From assembly GCF_045679555.1 (NCBI RefSeq), contig NC_092087.1, forward strand, positions 85,835,331 to 85,899,330: a stretch of DNA of 64,000 nt, read 5' to 3'. Source of the DNA: Salvelinus alpinus. Taxonomy: Eukaryota > Chordata > Actinopteri > Salmoniformes > Salmonidae. Every line of letters starts with the position of its first letter. The first letter of the stretch is position 1. The notes under the pieces are model-generated. The model worked only from the letters and a program-made list of their open reading frames with translations. It made no database searches and had not been told where the DNA came from. Below, one piece after another: positions 12,496 through 32,171 of the stretch. A program made the position numbers and the translations under genes.

Positions 12496-13880
12496 AATCT
12501 TTTGGCTGCAGGGGCAGTATTGAGTAGCTTGGATGAAGAGGTGCCCATTGTAAATGGCCAGCTCCTCAGTCTCAGTTGCTAATATATGCATAGTATTATT
12601 AGTATTGGATAGAAAACACTCTAAAGTTTCTAAAACTGTTTGAATTATGTCTGTGAGATTAACAGAACACATATGGCAGGCAAAAACCTGAGAAGTTCCA
12701 CTTCCTGTTTGGATTTTTTCTGGGGGTGCCATATTTTCAACCAAGCTCTCATTGAAAATGCAGAGAGATATGGATGGATTTTCACTTCCTACGGCTTCCA
12801 CTAGATGTCAACAGTCAATAGAACTAATTTGAAGGGGGTTCGAAGGAGACAGGAATGAGTAATCACTGCCATGAGATGCCCACGCATTGAACTGGCGCGT
12901 TCACGTGAGAATGAGCTTCCTTCTCTCAATTTTACGGGACAATGTCAGGTTCCACTATGCAGACGTGGTTGAGGCATGGTTTCGGGCCAATCCCTGATTC
13001 GTGACCCTTTACCTGCCCCCAAACTCTCATTTCCTCAACCCAAGTCGATGTATTTCTCCGGTTGGAACGTTATTCAAGATGTATGTTAACAACATTCTAA
13101 AGATTGATTCAGTACGTTTGGACATTTCGTCACGTTATAGTGGTCGTGCTTTGAGACTTTGGTTAGGGTGTTTGGTAAACAATTCGAAAGTAGCTAACTT
13201 GACATAAATAACGGACATTAACGAGCAAATCAAGCATTTATTGTGGACCTGTGATTCCTAGGACTGCATTCTGATGAATTCATCAAAGGTAAGGAAACAT
13301 TTATCATGTATTTTCTGGTTTCTGTTGAGTCCAACATGGTGGCTAATTTGGCTAATCATCTGAGCTCCGTCTCAGATTATTGCATGGTTTATATTTCCGT
13401 AAAGTTTTTTTGAAATCTGACACAGCTGTTGCATTAAGGAGAGGTATATCTATAATTCTATGTGTATTACTTGTATTATCATTTATATTTATGTTGAGTA
13501 TTTCTGTTGAAACGATGTGGCTATGCAAAGTCACTTGATGTTTTTGCAACTAGTGAATCTAATGCCTCAATGTAAACTCAGATTTTTTTATATAAATATG
13601 GGTTATGGTTTTTGTGAAAGCTATCTTTAGCTGGAAAAAATGGCTGTGGTTATTGTGGTTTTGTGGTGACCTAACATAATCGTTTGTAGTGCTTTCGCTG
13701 AAAAGCCTATTTGAAATCGGACACTTTGGTGGGATTAACAACAAGATTACCTTTAAAATGATATAAGACACATGAATGTCTGAGAAATTTTAATTATGAG
13801 ATTTCTGTTTTTTGAATTTAGCGCCCTGCACTTCGACTGGCTGTTGTCATATCGATCCCGTTAACGGGACTGCAGCCATA
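12496..13880. mobile_element. TTAA-flanked transposon E3 with captured transposase fragment
   Basis: 1385 bp flanked by TTAA at 12492-12495 and 13881-13884. Ends share GGCTGCAG in inverted orientation. A palindrome ATCCCGTTAACGGGA lies inside the right end (about 13854-13868). The paralogous block at 39977-39980 has a single TTAA with the same flanks (CAGTTACTT before, GAACCTGCTTCTGC after) and no element. This is a direct empty-site proof of a TTAA target duplication. No transposase of its own is seen. It carries a 113-bp insert (12929-13041) described separately. Confidence 0.85.
12929..13041 (+). other. Transposase fragment duplicated into E3
   Basis: These 113 bp match 11855-11967 of the nearby transposase remnant with only one difference noticed by eye (GATTCGTG here, GATTTGTG there). 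The segment covers the second catalytic Asp region and the following Pro-rich stretch. It lies inside a TTAA element that is otherwise unrelated. Confidence 0.85.
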
Positions 13881-13974
13881 TTAAGAACCTGCTTCTGCTA
13901 TTGTATTGTTTAACCCTTATCTCCAACTGCTTCTTACCTGTTGTGCTTGTTGTCCCTTCCTGCCTCCCATCCAG

Positions 13975-14022
13975 GATTACAACATCATACAGTCCATGCA
14001 TCTGTTCAACAAAGAAATTTAG
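13975..14022 (+). pseudogene. KChIP-like last exon, copy 1
   Basis: After the acceptor CATCCAG the frame reads DYNIIQSMHLFNKEI and then stops, resembling the C-terminal end of Kv channel-interacting proteins. The paralogous block at 40.07 kb carries a closely related exon. Upstream EF-hand exons are not found in this block; the space is taken by E3 and the transposase remnant. It lies tail-to-tail with receptor gene B. Confidence 0.65.
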
Positions 14023-14911
14023 TGACACTTCCTGTGGATGTGGCCTAACAGAACGGACACCCCCAGTGCCGCTAGCTCTATCCCAAAAACAGACTCAGTT
14101 GGGCTGTCAGGGGTGCCTCTCCATGGGATGTCCACTTTCCCATCCAACCCTAGCCCATCTTTGTCCCCAAAGAGAAAAACCTACCCGGGAGAGTTGGACA
14201 ACAGTTAGGGGGTGAAGAGCAACACCGAATACATGAAATATTATTTATTGTCATTTTTGAAAAACATAGACACAATATGACATAACATGAATGTTTGGAG
14301 TGTGGAGGTTAGTTCAGTCATCGAACATTCTGGAATGTTCCATCTTTCTGTGTTCCAGAGCGGAATGCCCCGCTGATGGAACTACCCTCCTTATGTCTGT
14401 GTGTTTCAAAAATAACAATACATAATATTTCCTGTTACTGGTTGTGTGTCTAGGTGCTGGACATTGCTCCTTCTGAAAGTGTCTTTGTATATTTTGTACT
14501 GACATGATGATGAAGGTGAATTAACCACTACTGCTCTCCAAACCAATATAAATGTATTATTTGTAGTTACTGTATAGTACAGTACAAGAGGTCTGATTTT
14601 GGAAACGTTTCATTTTTTCTCCACAGAAAATACTGTTATAATATTAAGTTTATTCTTAAAAGTGTATTTTTTTTTAAATTTAACACTTCAGACATTAGTT
14701 TACAAAAATGTTTTTAAATAAAAGCGGTAAGAAATATTACATTAAGCAGAACTCTTTCCTGGACTTTGAAGCAAAATTATGTTATAACTTTGTCATAAAA
14801 ACAATTAAAACTATATATTTTAAAAATCCATCAATCTTCTACTATGTGTATCATCTAATAGTAGAATATGAAGTAATACAATAGAAACACAATAACTATT
14901 GTTGTTAGACC
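14023..14911. other. Non-coding, paralogous to 40.11-41.34 kb
   Basis: Alignable by eye with the sequence after the second KChIP-like exon, for example around GGAATGTTCCATCT and CTGGACATTGCTCCTTCTG. No gene seen. It lacks the LINE-tail insertion found at 40744. Confidence 0.6.
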
Positions 14912-15782
14912 TTCATATAGACCTTCATTAGACCTTCATATAGACCTTCATTAGACTTTCATATAGACCTTCATATAGACCTTCATATTCATATAGACCT
15001 TCATATAGACCTTCATTAGACCTTCATATATCCCTTCATATAGACCTTCATATTCATATAGACCTTCATATAGACCTTCATATAGACCTTCATATATCCC
15101 TTCATTAGACCTTCATATTCATATAGACCTTCATATAGACCTTCATATAGACCTTCATTAGACCTTCATATATCCCTTCATTAGACCTTCATATTCATAT
15201 AGACCTTCATATAGACCTTCATATTCATATAGACCTTCATATAGACCTTCATATATCCCTTCATTAGACCTTCATATTCATATAGACCTTCATATAGACC
15301 TTCATATTCATATAGACCTTCATATAGACCTTCATATAGACCTTCATTAGACCTTCATATATCCCTTCATTAGACCTTCATATTCATATAGACCTTCATA
15401 TAGACCTTCATATTCATTAGACTTTCATATAGACCTTCATTAGACTTTCATATAGACCTTCATATAGACCTTCATATTCATATAGACCTTCATATAGACC
15501 TTCATATTCATATAGACCTTCATATAGACCTTCATATAGACCTTCATTAGACCTTCATATAGACCTTCATTAGACCTTCATATATCCCTTCATATAGACC
15601 TTCATATTCATATAGACCTTCATATAGACCTTCATATATCCCTTCATATAGACCTTCATATTCATATAGACCTTCATATAGACCTTCATATAGACCTTCA
15701 TATATCCCTTCATTAGACCTTCATATTCATATAGACCTTCATTAGACTTTCATATAGACCTTCATTAGACTTTCATATAGAC

Positions 15783-16809
15783 CAGGGGTGTCAAACTCAA
15801 ATACCCAGTGGGCCAAAATGTAAAACCTGAACAAAGTCGCGGGCCAACATTGAACAAATGAACCTTTTAATATGGACCCAAACAAGTTTTGCTTTAACAT
15901 TGAATATGGAACAAGCATCGCTTATTACCATACAATATATAATTTAATAGTGGAGACATGCAAAATCGAATTTCAAATGAAAAAACACATCAATGGCATT
16001 CATTTATTAAATAAATAAAATTTAAATAAAAATCGTATGCCTCTTTTCTATTTGCAGCCTTCTGATTTAAATACCAAAATAAACTTTTTAAAACTTTTTC
16101 CACTGGCTAATAATCAACCATTCAAGCCCATGCCTTGTAGCAAGAAAAAGTGCACAAAGAAAACGTTAATTATTGCACACTGATCTAATCTTTTTCACGA
16201 ACTCTCCCTCATTAAAGGGCCGGGCTGATTTTGCGATCTCTGCTGCCACTATATAACTAGCCTTTACAGCAGCCTCACTTTGTGATGTGGCTTTTTTGAA
16301 CATATTCTGTTGTGAAACCAAACTTCTTTTCATCTCCTCTACTTTCTGGCTCCTTTGAGTCATGTCCAGGTCCTTGTATTTGTCATGGTGTTTCGTTTCA
16401 TAGTGTCGTCTAATGTTCTACTCCTTACTTACAGCCACGTTGACTCCACAAACAAGACAAACAGGTTTGTCTTTTACATATGTAAACAGATATTCTGCCT
16501 CCCACTTGCCCAGAAAGCTCCTGTTTTCTGCCTTTCTTTTCGCCATTTTTGGGAAGGGATAGCGCGCTGACAGTTGTAGCGTCTATGTTGCTATGACTAC
16601 TGTCACAGAGGAGAGGGCGTTTCTGGGTCCTGTCCTGATTGGCGCGCGAAAACAACAGCAGAGCATTATGGGATTCGTAGTATTAGCGGTGAATGCGCTG
16701 TATAATACCGGCGGGCCAGCTCTAGTAGTAATTTGGTATTGTCTCGCGGGCCAAATATAATTACCCCGCGGGCCAAATTTGGCCCGCGGGCCAGAGTTTG
16801 ACACCCATG
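15783..16809 (-). mobile_element. hAT transposon 1, internally deleted
   Basis: 1027 bp. Ends are CAGGGGTGTCAAACTC and the inverted CATGGGTGTCAAACTC. An exact 8-bp duplication ATATAGAC lies at 15775-15782 and 16810-16817. It retains only the N-terminal part of a transposase on the minus strand. Copies of this kind need a transposase supplied elsewhere. Confidence 0.9.
16166..16546 (-). pseudogene. hAT transposase N-terminal fragment with BED-like finger
   Basis: From the ATG at 16546 the frame gives FLGKWEAEYLFTYVKD, then CLVCG, one in-frame TAG, then RRHYETKH. This is a BED-type zinc finger of C-x2-C...H-x4-H form. It continues as KKATSQSEAAVKASYIVAAE and ARPFNEGEFVKK, typical of hAT transposases related to GTF2IRD2/ZBED proteins. 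The catalytic domain is absent. The TAG and the deletion make it non-functional. Confidence 0.75.
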
Positions 16810-16931
16810 ATATAGACCTTCATATAGACCTTCATATTCATATATCCCTTCATATAGACCTTCATATAGACCTTCATATAGACCTTCATTTATACCTTCA
16901 TATAGACCTTCATATAGACCTTCATATAGAC

Positions 16932-18837
16932 CATATATGTCAGAGTCAAGGCCCGCGGGCCACATCCGGCCCGCGAGAAGGTTTTTTACGGCCCCTGGGA
17001 TGATCTTGATTTATTATTAGAACCGTCCCGCAGACCGCAGCAAGCCGGCAGCCCGCAGATCTTTTACACGCACCAATACTACATTTCCCACAATGCAACG
17101 GTGACGCACCGAGCAGTAGGCTGCTGTGTAAATGAGATGGAGCTGCCTTGGGGAAAAACTCGTGGGTTTGACAACCGACGGAGCACCTGCGATGTGTGGA
17201 CACAGGAGCGGACTGGTGGCGAAGATACGGGAAAAGATGCAAGAGGAAAACGCGACAGGTGAGCTGACAGCTTATCATTGTATCATACACCAGGAAGCGT
17301 TGTGCGGTAAAGCCTTGAAAATGGAGCATGTAATGAGCATCATCACGCGCACAGTTAACTTTATCAGAGCCAAAGGTTTGAATCACCGCCAGTTCAAGGC
17401 ATTTCTGACGGAGTTAGAAACGGAGCATGGTGATTTGCCTTATCACACAGAGGTGCGATGGCTAAGCCAGGGAAAGGTGCTTCAAAGATGTTTCGAGCTT
17501 CGTGAGGAGATTTGTCTGTTCTTGGACAGCAAAGGGAAAGACACAACACAACTCCGAGACGAAATGTTTCTGTGTGAAATGGCTTTTCTGTGTGACATTA
17601 CGAGTCATCTGAATGCAATGAACTTGCAGCTGCAGGGTCGGGATCATGTCATCTCTGATATGTACAGTACAGTGAAGGCATTTAAAACCAAACTGACTCT
17701 GTGGGAGACGCAGATGCGGAAAGAAAATTTGAGCCACTTTCCCAGCTGCCAGACCATGAAAGAGAAGCTCTCTACCAGTGCGTTCCCGAGCGCACAGTTG
17801 GCTGATAAAATAGGTATGCTTGCCGCTGACTTTCGACGCCGATTTGCTAACTTTGAAGCACAAAAAAGCAGGTTGGAACTGCTCGGTAACCCATTTGCTG
17901 TTGACGTGGAAAGCTCACCACCAAACCTCCAAATGGAGTTGATTGACCTCCAATGCAATGATGCACTGAGGGCAAAATATGCGGCAGTGGGTGCTGCGGA
18001 GTTCGCCCGTTTCCTCCCCGACACAATGCCCCAGCTGCGCATCCAGGCTGCTCAAACGTTGTCTATGTTTGGCAGCACATACCTGTGTGAACAACTGTTT
18101 TCTTTGATGAACCTGAACAAAACATCACACAGAAGTCGACTTACTGCTGAACACCTCCACTCAATTCTGAGGATTTCCTCAGCTCAGAGCCTTACCCCGA
18201 ACATTGATGAACTTGTGGAAAAGATGGGACACCACCAAGTATCACCCTCAACCTCAAACAAGTGAACATTACTGTGCAATCACATATTTAGAGTTTTTAC
18301 TCAGTTCAAGTTTAAAAGTTAAAGTTTAATATTTGTTTTCACTGCATGTTACTTCTCCTTAAACAAAGTGTTGTTTTTGATTAATAGATTTTTGCACTTT
18401 ATTTTATTGTATTTCAATCCAATTATATTTTAAAAATATTTCAGTTGAGTGGATGATAGAAAATTGCTATTATTGTTTTTTTCTTTGAAGTAAATTTAGC
18501 CCACTTTTGCTAAAATAGAAAATATAGGCTACTGATGGTGCCTTGAATACCGGTTTCTTTCATTTAATGTTCATGTTATGGGGATTTTTATATAAAGGAA
18601 ATTTGTCTTTTGTGTCTGTTGAAAATTAAAGATTACTGACAGAGCCATAAGAAAATATTGCTTTATTTATCTGATCATATTGGAATATATTTGTTAGGTT
18701 TTCAGTAGGTTCAATTAGGTTCACTAGACTATATGCGTCATTTAAAATTTTTTCAATGAACATTCGAACAGTCCGGCCCTCGGCTTGTAGCTAAATTTTT
18801 TATTTGGCCCTCCGTCCATTTGACTTTGACACCCCTG
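16932..18837 (+). mobile_element. hAT transposon 2 with large transposase frame
   Basis: 1906 bp. The right end is TTTGACACCCCTG; the left end CATATATGTCAGAGTC is a mutated version of CAGGGGTGTCAAAGTC. An exact 8-bp duplication ATATAGAC lies at 16924-16931 and 18838-18845, the same target word as element 1. Both subterminal regions carry CCCGCGGGCC-type or GGCCCT sequence common in this hAT group. Confidence 0.9.
17132..18265 (+). CDS. hAT-family transposase, N-terminally truncated
   Basis: 377 residues, open throughout. Residues about 9-20 contain LVGLTTDGAPAMCG, the catalytic-Asp motif of hAT transposases, followed by the conserved YHCIIHQEALC signature. HTEVRWLSQGKVL is in the middle. The C-terminal dimerisation region contains FGSTYLCEQLFSLMN and SRLTAEHLHSILR. 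The family also includes the domesticated GTF2IRD2 and ZBED genes. Full-length relatives are about 550-650 residues and begin with a BED finger, which is missing here, so the apparent ATG at 17132 is unlikely to be the original start. The intact frame suggests a fairly recent insertion. It is not likely to be active by itself. Confidence 0.85.
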   Translation: MRWSCLGEKLVGLTTDGAPAMCGHRSGLVAKIREKMQEENATGELTAYHCIIHQEALCGKALKMEHVMSIITRTVNFIRAKGLNHRQFKAFLTELETEHGDLPYHTEVRWLSQGKVLQRCFELREEICLFLDSKGKDTTQLRDEMFLCEMAFLCDITSHLNAMNLQLQGRDHVISDMYSTVKAFKTKLTLWETQMRKENLSHFPSCQTMKEKLSTSAFPSAQLADKIGMLAADFRRRFANFEAQKSRLELLGNPFAVDVESSPPNLQMELIDLQCNDALRAKYAAVGAAEFARFLPDTMPQLRIQAAQTLSMFGSTYLCEQLFSLMNLNKTSHRSRLTAEHLHSILRISSAQSLTPNIDELVEKMGHHQVSPSTSNK

Positions 18838-19117
18838 ATATAGACCATATACCTTCATTAGACCTTCACAAACTTGATGATTGTTTCAACATTATAAAAT
18901 ATAACCCTTAAAATATAACTGGACCTTGAGGTTGGCTACTTCATAAATTCAAAGGTTTTGTCAAATGTTGTAATCAGAAATATTTACAATTTAAAAATGT
19001 AACTTAAAAACAACTAAACTAAAACAATTAAAATGTTAAGGTCCCTTTCTTATTCATCATTGTCTGAAAGACGAAACTCAATCTAGATCAGCACTCCTAC
19101 TCTAAGTGTGAATACAA

Positions 19118-19262
19118 TAGTCCTGTGTCTCAGTTGGTAGAGCATGGCTCACTGGTCTGATTCCTGCTGGGACTACACATATGAAGGATTTATGCATGCA
19201 TGACTGTAATGACTGCGTGAATGACTTTGGTTAAAAGTACCTGCCAGATGGCATATTTAATT
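19118..19262 (+). mobile_element. tRNA-derived SINE
   Basis: Head resembles a tRNA A-box (GTCTCAGTTGGTAGAGCATGG) and the tail resembles the salmonid ending GTCTGCTAAATGGCAT (here degenerate). A copy occupies the paralogous place at 41395-41545, so insertion predates the block duplication. Confidence 0.55.
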
Positions 19263-19265
19263 ACA

Positions 19266-19516
19266 TACTATAATAAACTGGGTAGTTTGGTTCCTGGAAG
19301 CTGATTGGCTGAAACATGATTTCAGAAGTGTGTACTGTATATCAGACAAAATACCACGTGTATGACGCACAAAAACGTTACTGCTACTATAAACTGGTGA
19401 CCAACGTAATTAGACGAGTACATAATCATTTTCTGTCATACCCATGGTATACGGTCTGATATATCACGCCTTTCAGCAAATCAGAATTCAGGCCTCGAAC
19501 CACCCGGTTTATAATG
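19266..19516. mobile_element. Palindromic MITE
   Basis: Ends are inverted: ATAAACTGGGTAGTTTGG on the left and CGAACCACCCGGTTTAT on the right, with GCTGATTGGCTGA near the left end and its inverted counterpart near the right. The paralogous copy is at 41550-41755. No coding capacity. Confidence 0.65.
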
Positions 19517-19556
19517 GTCAATATTCCACACCTCCACAGGCCTCATGTCACTTAGT

Positions 19557-29137
<9,581 letters not shown>

Positions 29138-29153
29138 TGTTGCATCTCCCACC

Positions 29154-30713
29154 CTGCAGTCTTAGAAACATGAACAACAACTCACTCTATAGCTGGTGAA
29201 TAACTCCACCTGATACATTGAAGTATAAACTGTAAATGGGGTACAGGTCCTCATTACTGAAAATGAACCAGGCTCATATTGTGTTGTGTTGTATAGTGCT
29301 ATATGGTTGTCTATGTGAATACTGTCTGTCTGTAAGTCTATTGCACTATGTATGTAATGTGTGTGACGTGTTGCATGTCTGTCTACGTCTGTCTATTTAA
29401 GATGACATGTTGTATGATGAAGAAAACAAATGTATCTAATGGACACAGTAAAGTCACCATCATCAACAACAACAACAACAACTTATTGAACAGATGTGTA
29501 GAACTGTAAACACATATTTCTATATTGATTGTTTTGAAGCTGTTTTATTCTCAGATCCCCAAATATAGGAGGAAAAATGTTCAATCCTCTGCGGTCGGTC
29601 AAGCTGTACAGCAGCCTAAAGACTGACAACGAGGTTCAATGATAGCTCCTATCTCCAAGCTGTGAGGATAAACAGCAAATGACTCTCTCACACACACACA
29701 CGTGCACGCACACAGACACCATCTGTAGGGAAGGCCCATAAGTCCCATGGAGTCTGTATCAAAGTCTAGAGAGCTGGTTGTTATGGATGTAGAAAAGTTA
29801 AAACACACATCCTACACAGTATAGATGTCAACCCTACTCCCTATCAGTCTGGTCCTGAAGGGCCCTCAGATAAATCTGCTGTGTCACACACACATTTGAA
29901 ATACTTTATTTGAAGCAATAATAGGAAATGAAAAAAAGGATTTCAACATTTTAAAGGTCCCTGTATGTATTCCACTCAAGGGTCCAGAAATGACCTCCTT
30001 CTTGAAACAGCATGACAGCTGAAACAGAGCAGTACCTAGTTAATTGGTTTGTCCTAGTTTTTCTCAGGCCCTCAATCTGGAGGCCACGCACTGCAAGCCT
30101 GTGTCAGCCAAATATCAGCTCCACCAGCTCCACCTCCACCCAGGCTGTCCAAGCACCACGAGGGGCTGGTATTTAAGCAGATTCTCTGTAAAGACCTGGT
30201 CCATGTAGCCGTTAAATGAGCAGCCCACTTCCAAAATGAGCCCCTCCGCCTGCACCCCCCCCCCCAAAAAAAACAAAAAAACAATATCTGGTGTATTTGG
30301 CACATAGGAAAACACATCATAATCAACATAAAACCAGCTTCCCCTGACACAAGAACATTTATACATGTGTGCTGTTAATGAGACTACTTGTCTCACCTCA
30401 CTGGCTATCAGGTCAACAAGGTGGTCATGTCTAGCATTGTACAAATCCCCCCCCCCCCCCCCACACACACACACACACTGCAGTGTTACAATGTTTGTCT
30501 GCTTGTCTATTTTACCCTGGTTAATCATCTCATCACTATGTAGATCAACACTCCTACACTGAGACACTTAATGAATACTGACCCGATGTAACAACCAAAA
30601 CACAGATCAAAACATAACAACAAGTAAAATGATACATTACCCTCAAGTATATGACTATTACTAAAAACAAATAACCAGAAACTATATTTCAAGACATTGT
30701 CAAGAGTACTTAC
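29154..30713 (-). other. First intron of gene B
   Basis: Non-coding, clearly paralogous to 46.40-47.24 kb in gene D and partly to 38.06-38.14 kb upstream of gene C. It holds an AAC run near 29465, a LINE remnant (30075-30262) and a poly-C/CA run at 30449-30477. Confidence 0.65.
30075..30262 (-). mobile_element. LINE-like remnant
   Basis: The minus-strand frame reads ILEVGCSFNGYMDQVFTEN then LLKYQPLVVLGQPGW. I recognise this only as resembling the C-terminal region of fish non-LTR retrotransposon proteins. It is short and interrupted. Confidence 0.4.
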
Positions 30714-30815
30714 AGAGTGAAGTGAAGGGGAGAGGTCTTGTACAGTGAGTCAACTGACTGGTAGTGAGTGGGAACTGCTAGTAAGTGTCAGTTCTGTGGT
30801 TGATACATATTTAAA
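30714..30815 (-). promoter_or_regulatory. Leader exon and promoter of gene B
   Basis: The non-coding first exon ends at 30714 with donor GTAAGTACTC. A TTTAAATATG box at 30806-30815 would place the start near 30780. The signal-peptide exon follows 1.6 kb downstream. Exon and box are conserved at 47239-47340 (gene D) and 38347-38443 (gene C). Confidence 0.6.
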
Positions 30816-31698
30816 TAAGTCAGAACACAAGTAGCTGATACTGAACTGTCATTTCCTTCCTCTTTAAGACATTAACATGCATGAAGACCAGAACAGCATG
30901 TCAGAAAAGGGAGGTTACTGTATTAAAATGGATCCTATATTTCTATAATGGACACAATGTCCCCCATTTCCACTTTCATTTAAATACAGAACCATGTTAA
31001 CAATATGTTGACTATTCTATATGGAATGTTTATCATATATTGGAATGTGTTGCCTTGCCCTTCTGAGTTCTACATGGAACAGGTCAAAGTTCCATTTACA
31101 TTTGGTCAGTTCCATGATGTCATTCATTCTATTCTACAAACACAATCAAATTTACACTCCTCATCAGCTGCATCAAAGTGATACTGAAGGTTCCAGTGTT
31201 CTAGACTAGAGTTCTCCCTACTGGCATCTCAACATTACTGCAGTGTTCTAGACTAGAGTTCTCCCTACTGGCATCTCAACATTACTGCACCATCCTCATA
31301 ATAATGTCCTCAATAATGTTGGGCTAATAACAACATTACAAACTGACAATACATCAGATAGAATGGTGAAACACATCACTGGCTACTACTTGCCAAAGTC
31401 ACATTTAATCACACAAACATTGATGTCTGTAGTATTACAACATGCCACTATCATATTATGTTACACTGTTGACCCTTGTGTACAGTACTGGTAGTAGCAT
31501 TAGTTAGCAGAGGAATCAGTATCATCATCATCACCATAGCCTGCTGTATTGACTGCTGCTGTCCATATACTGTATAGTCTAATGTAGCCTGTTATTTATA
31601 TATAGTCTAATGTAGCCTGTTATCTATATATAGTTGAATGTAGTCTGTTATCCATATATAGTCGAATGCAGCCTGTTATATATATATATATATATATA
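30816..31698. other. Upstream region of gene B
   Basis: Paralogous to 47.34-47.70 kb and 38.44-39.03 kb. A 48-bp direct duplication (TCTAGACTAGAGTTCTCCC core) lies at about 31190-31288, and short repeats of TAGTCTAATGTAGCCTGTTA near 31575-31680 end in an (AT)n run. No gene seen. Confidence 0.6.
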
Positions 31699-32171
31699 TA
31701 AAGTTGAAGTCGGAAGTTTACGTACACCTTAGCCAAATACATTTATACTCAGTTTTTCACAATTACTGACATTTAATCCTAGTAAAAATTGTCTTAGGTC
31801 AGTTAGGATCACCACTTTATTTTAAGAATGTGAAATGTTAGAATAATAGTAGAGTGATTTTTTTCAGCTTTTATTTCTTTCATCACATTCCTAATGGGTC
31901 AGAGGTTTACATACACTCAATTAGTATTTGTTAGCATTTCCTTTAAATTGTTTAACTTGGGTCAAACGTTTCGGGTAGCCTTCCACAAGCTTCCCACAAT
32001 AAATTGCGTTAATTTTGGCCCATTCCTCCTGACAGAGCTGGTGTAACTGAGTGAGGTTTGTAGGCCTCCTTGCTCGCGCACGCTTTTTCAGTTCTGCCCA
32101 CAAATGTTCTACAGGATTGAGGTCAGGGCTTTGTGATGGCCACTTCAATACCTTGACTTTGTTGTCCTTAA
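31699..32171 (-). mobile_element. Sleeping Beauty-related Tc1 fragment
   Basis: One end is present (AGTTGAAGTCGGAAGTTTAC) with an inner direct repeat near 31908 (AGAGGTTTACATACACTC), the layout of salmonid Tc1 elements of the Sleeping Beauty kind. It is cut at 32171, where a 44-bp minisatellite begins. About 0.47 kb of a normal 1.6 kb remains. Confidence 0.85.
31921..32171 (-). pseudogene. Tc1 transposase C-terminal fragment
   Basis: About 83 residues: [18 protein letters not shown] (third catalytic position), then the C-terminal part ending KQFKGNANKY. The N-terminal two thirds are missing; the residues before KDNKVKV come from the adjacent minisatellite. Confidence 0.85.

Larger units (their letters stand above)
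14912..18868. repeat. 12-bp minisatellite TTCATATAGACC, interrupted by two hAT elements
   Basis: Array at 14912-15782, continuing at 16810-16931 and 18838-18868. Units are 12 bp with 11-bp (TTCATTAGACC) and 18-bp (TTCATATTCATATAGACC) variants. The paralogous locus near 41.35 kb has only one or two such units, so the array expanded in this copy only. Confidence 0.9.
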
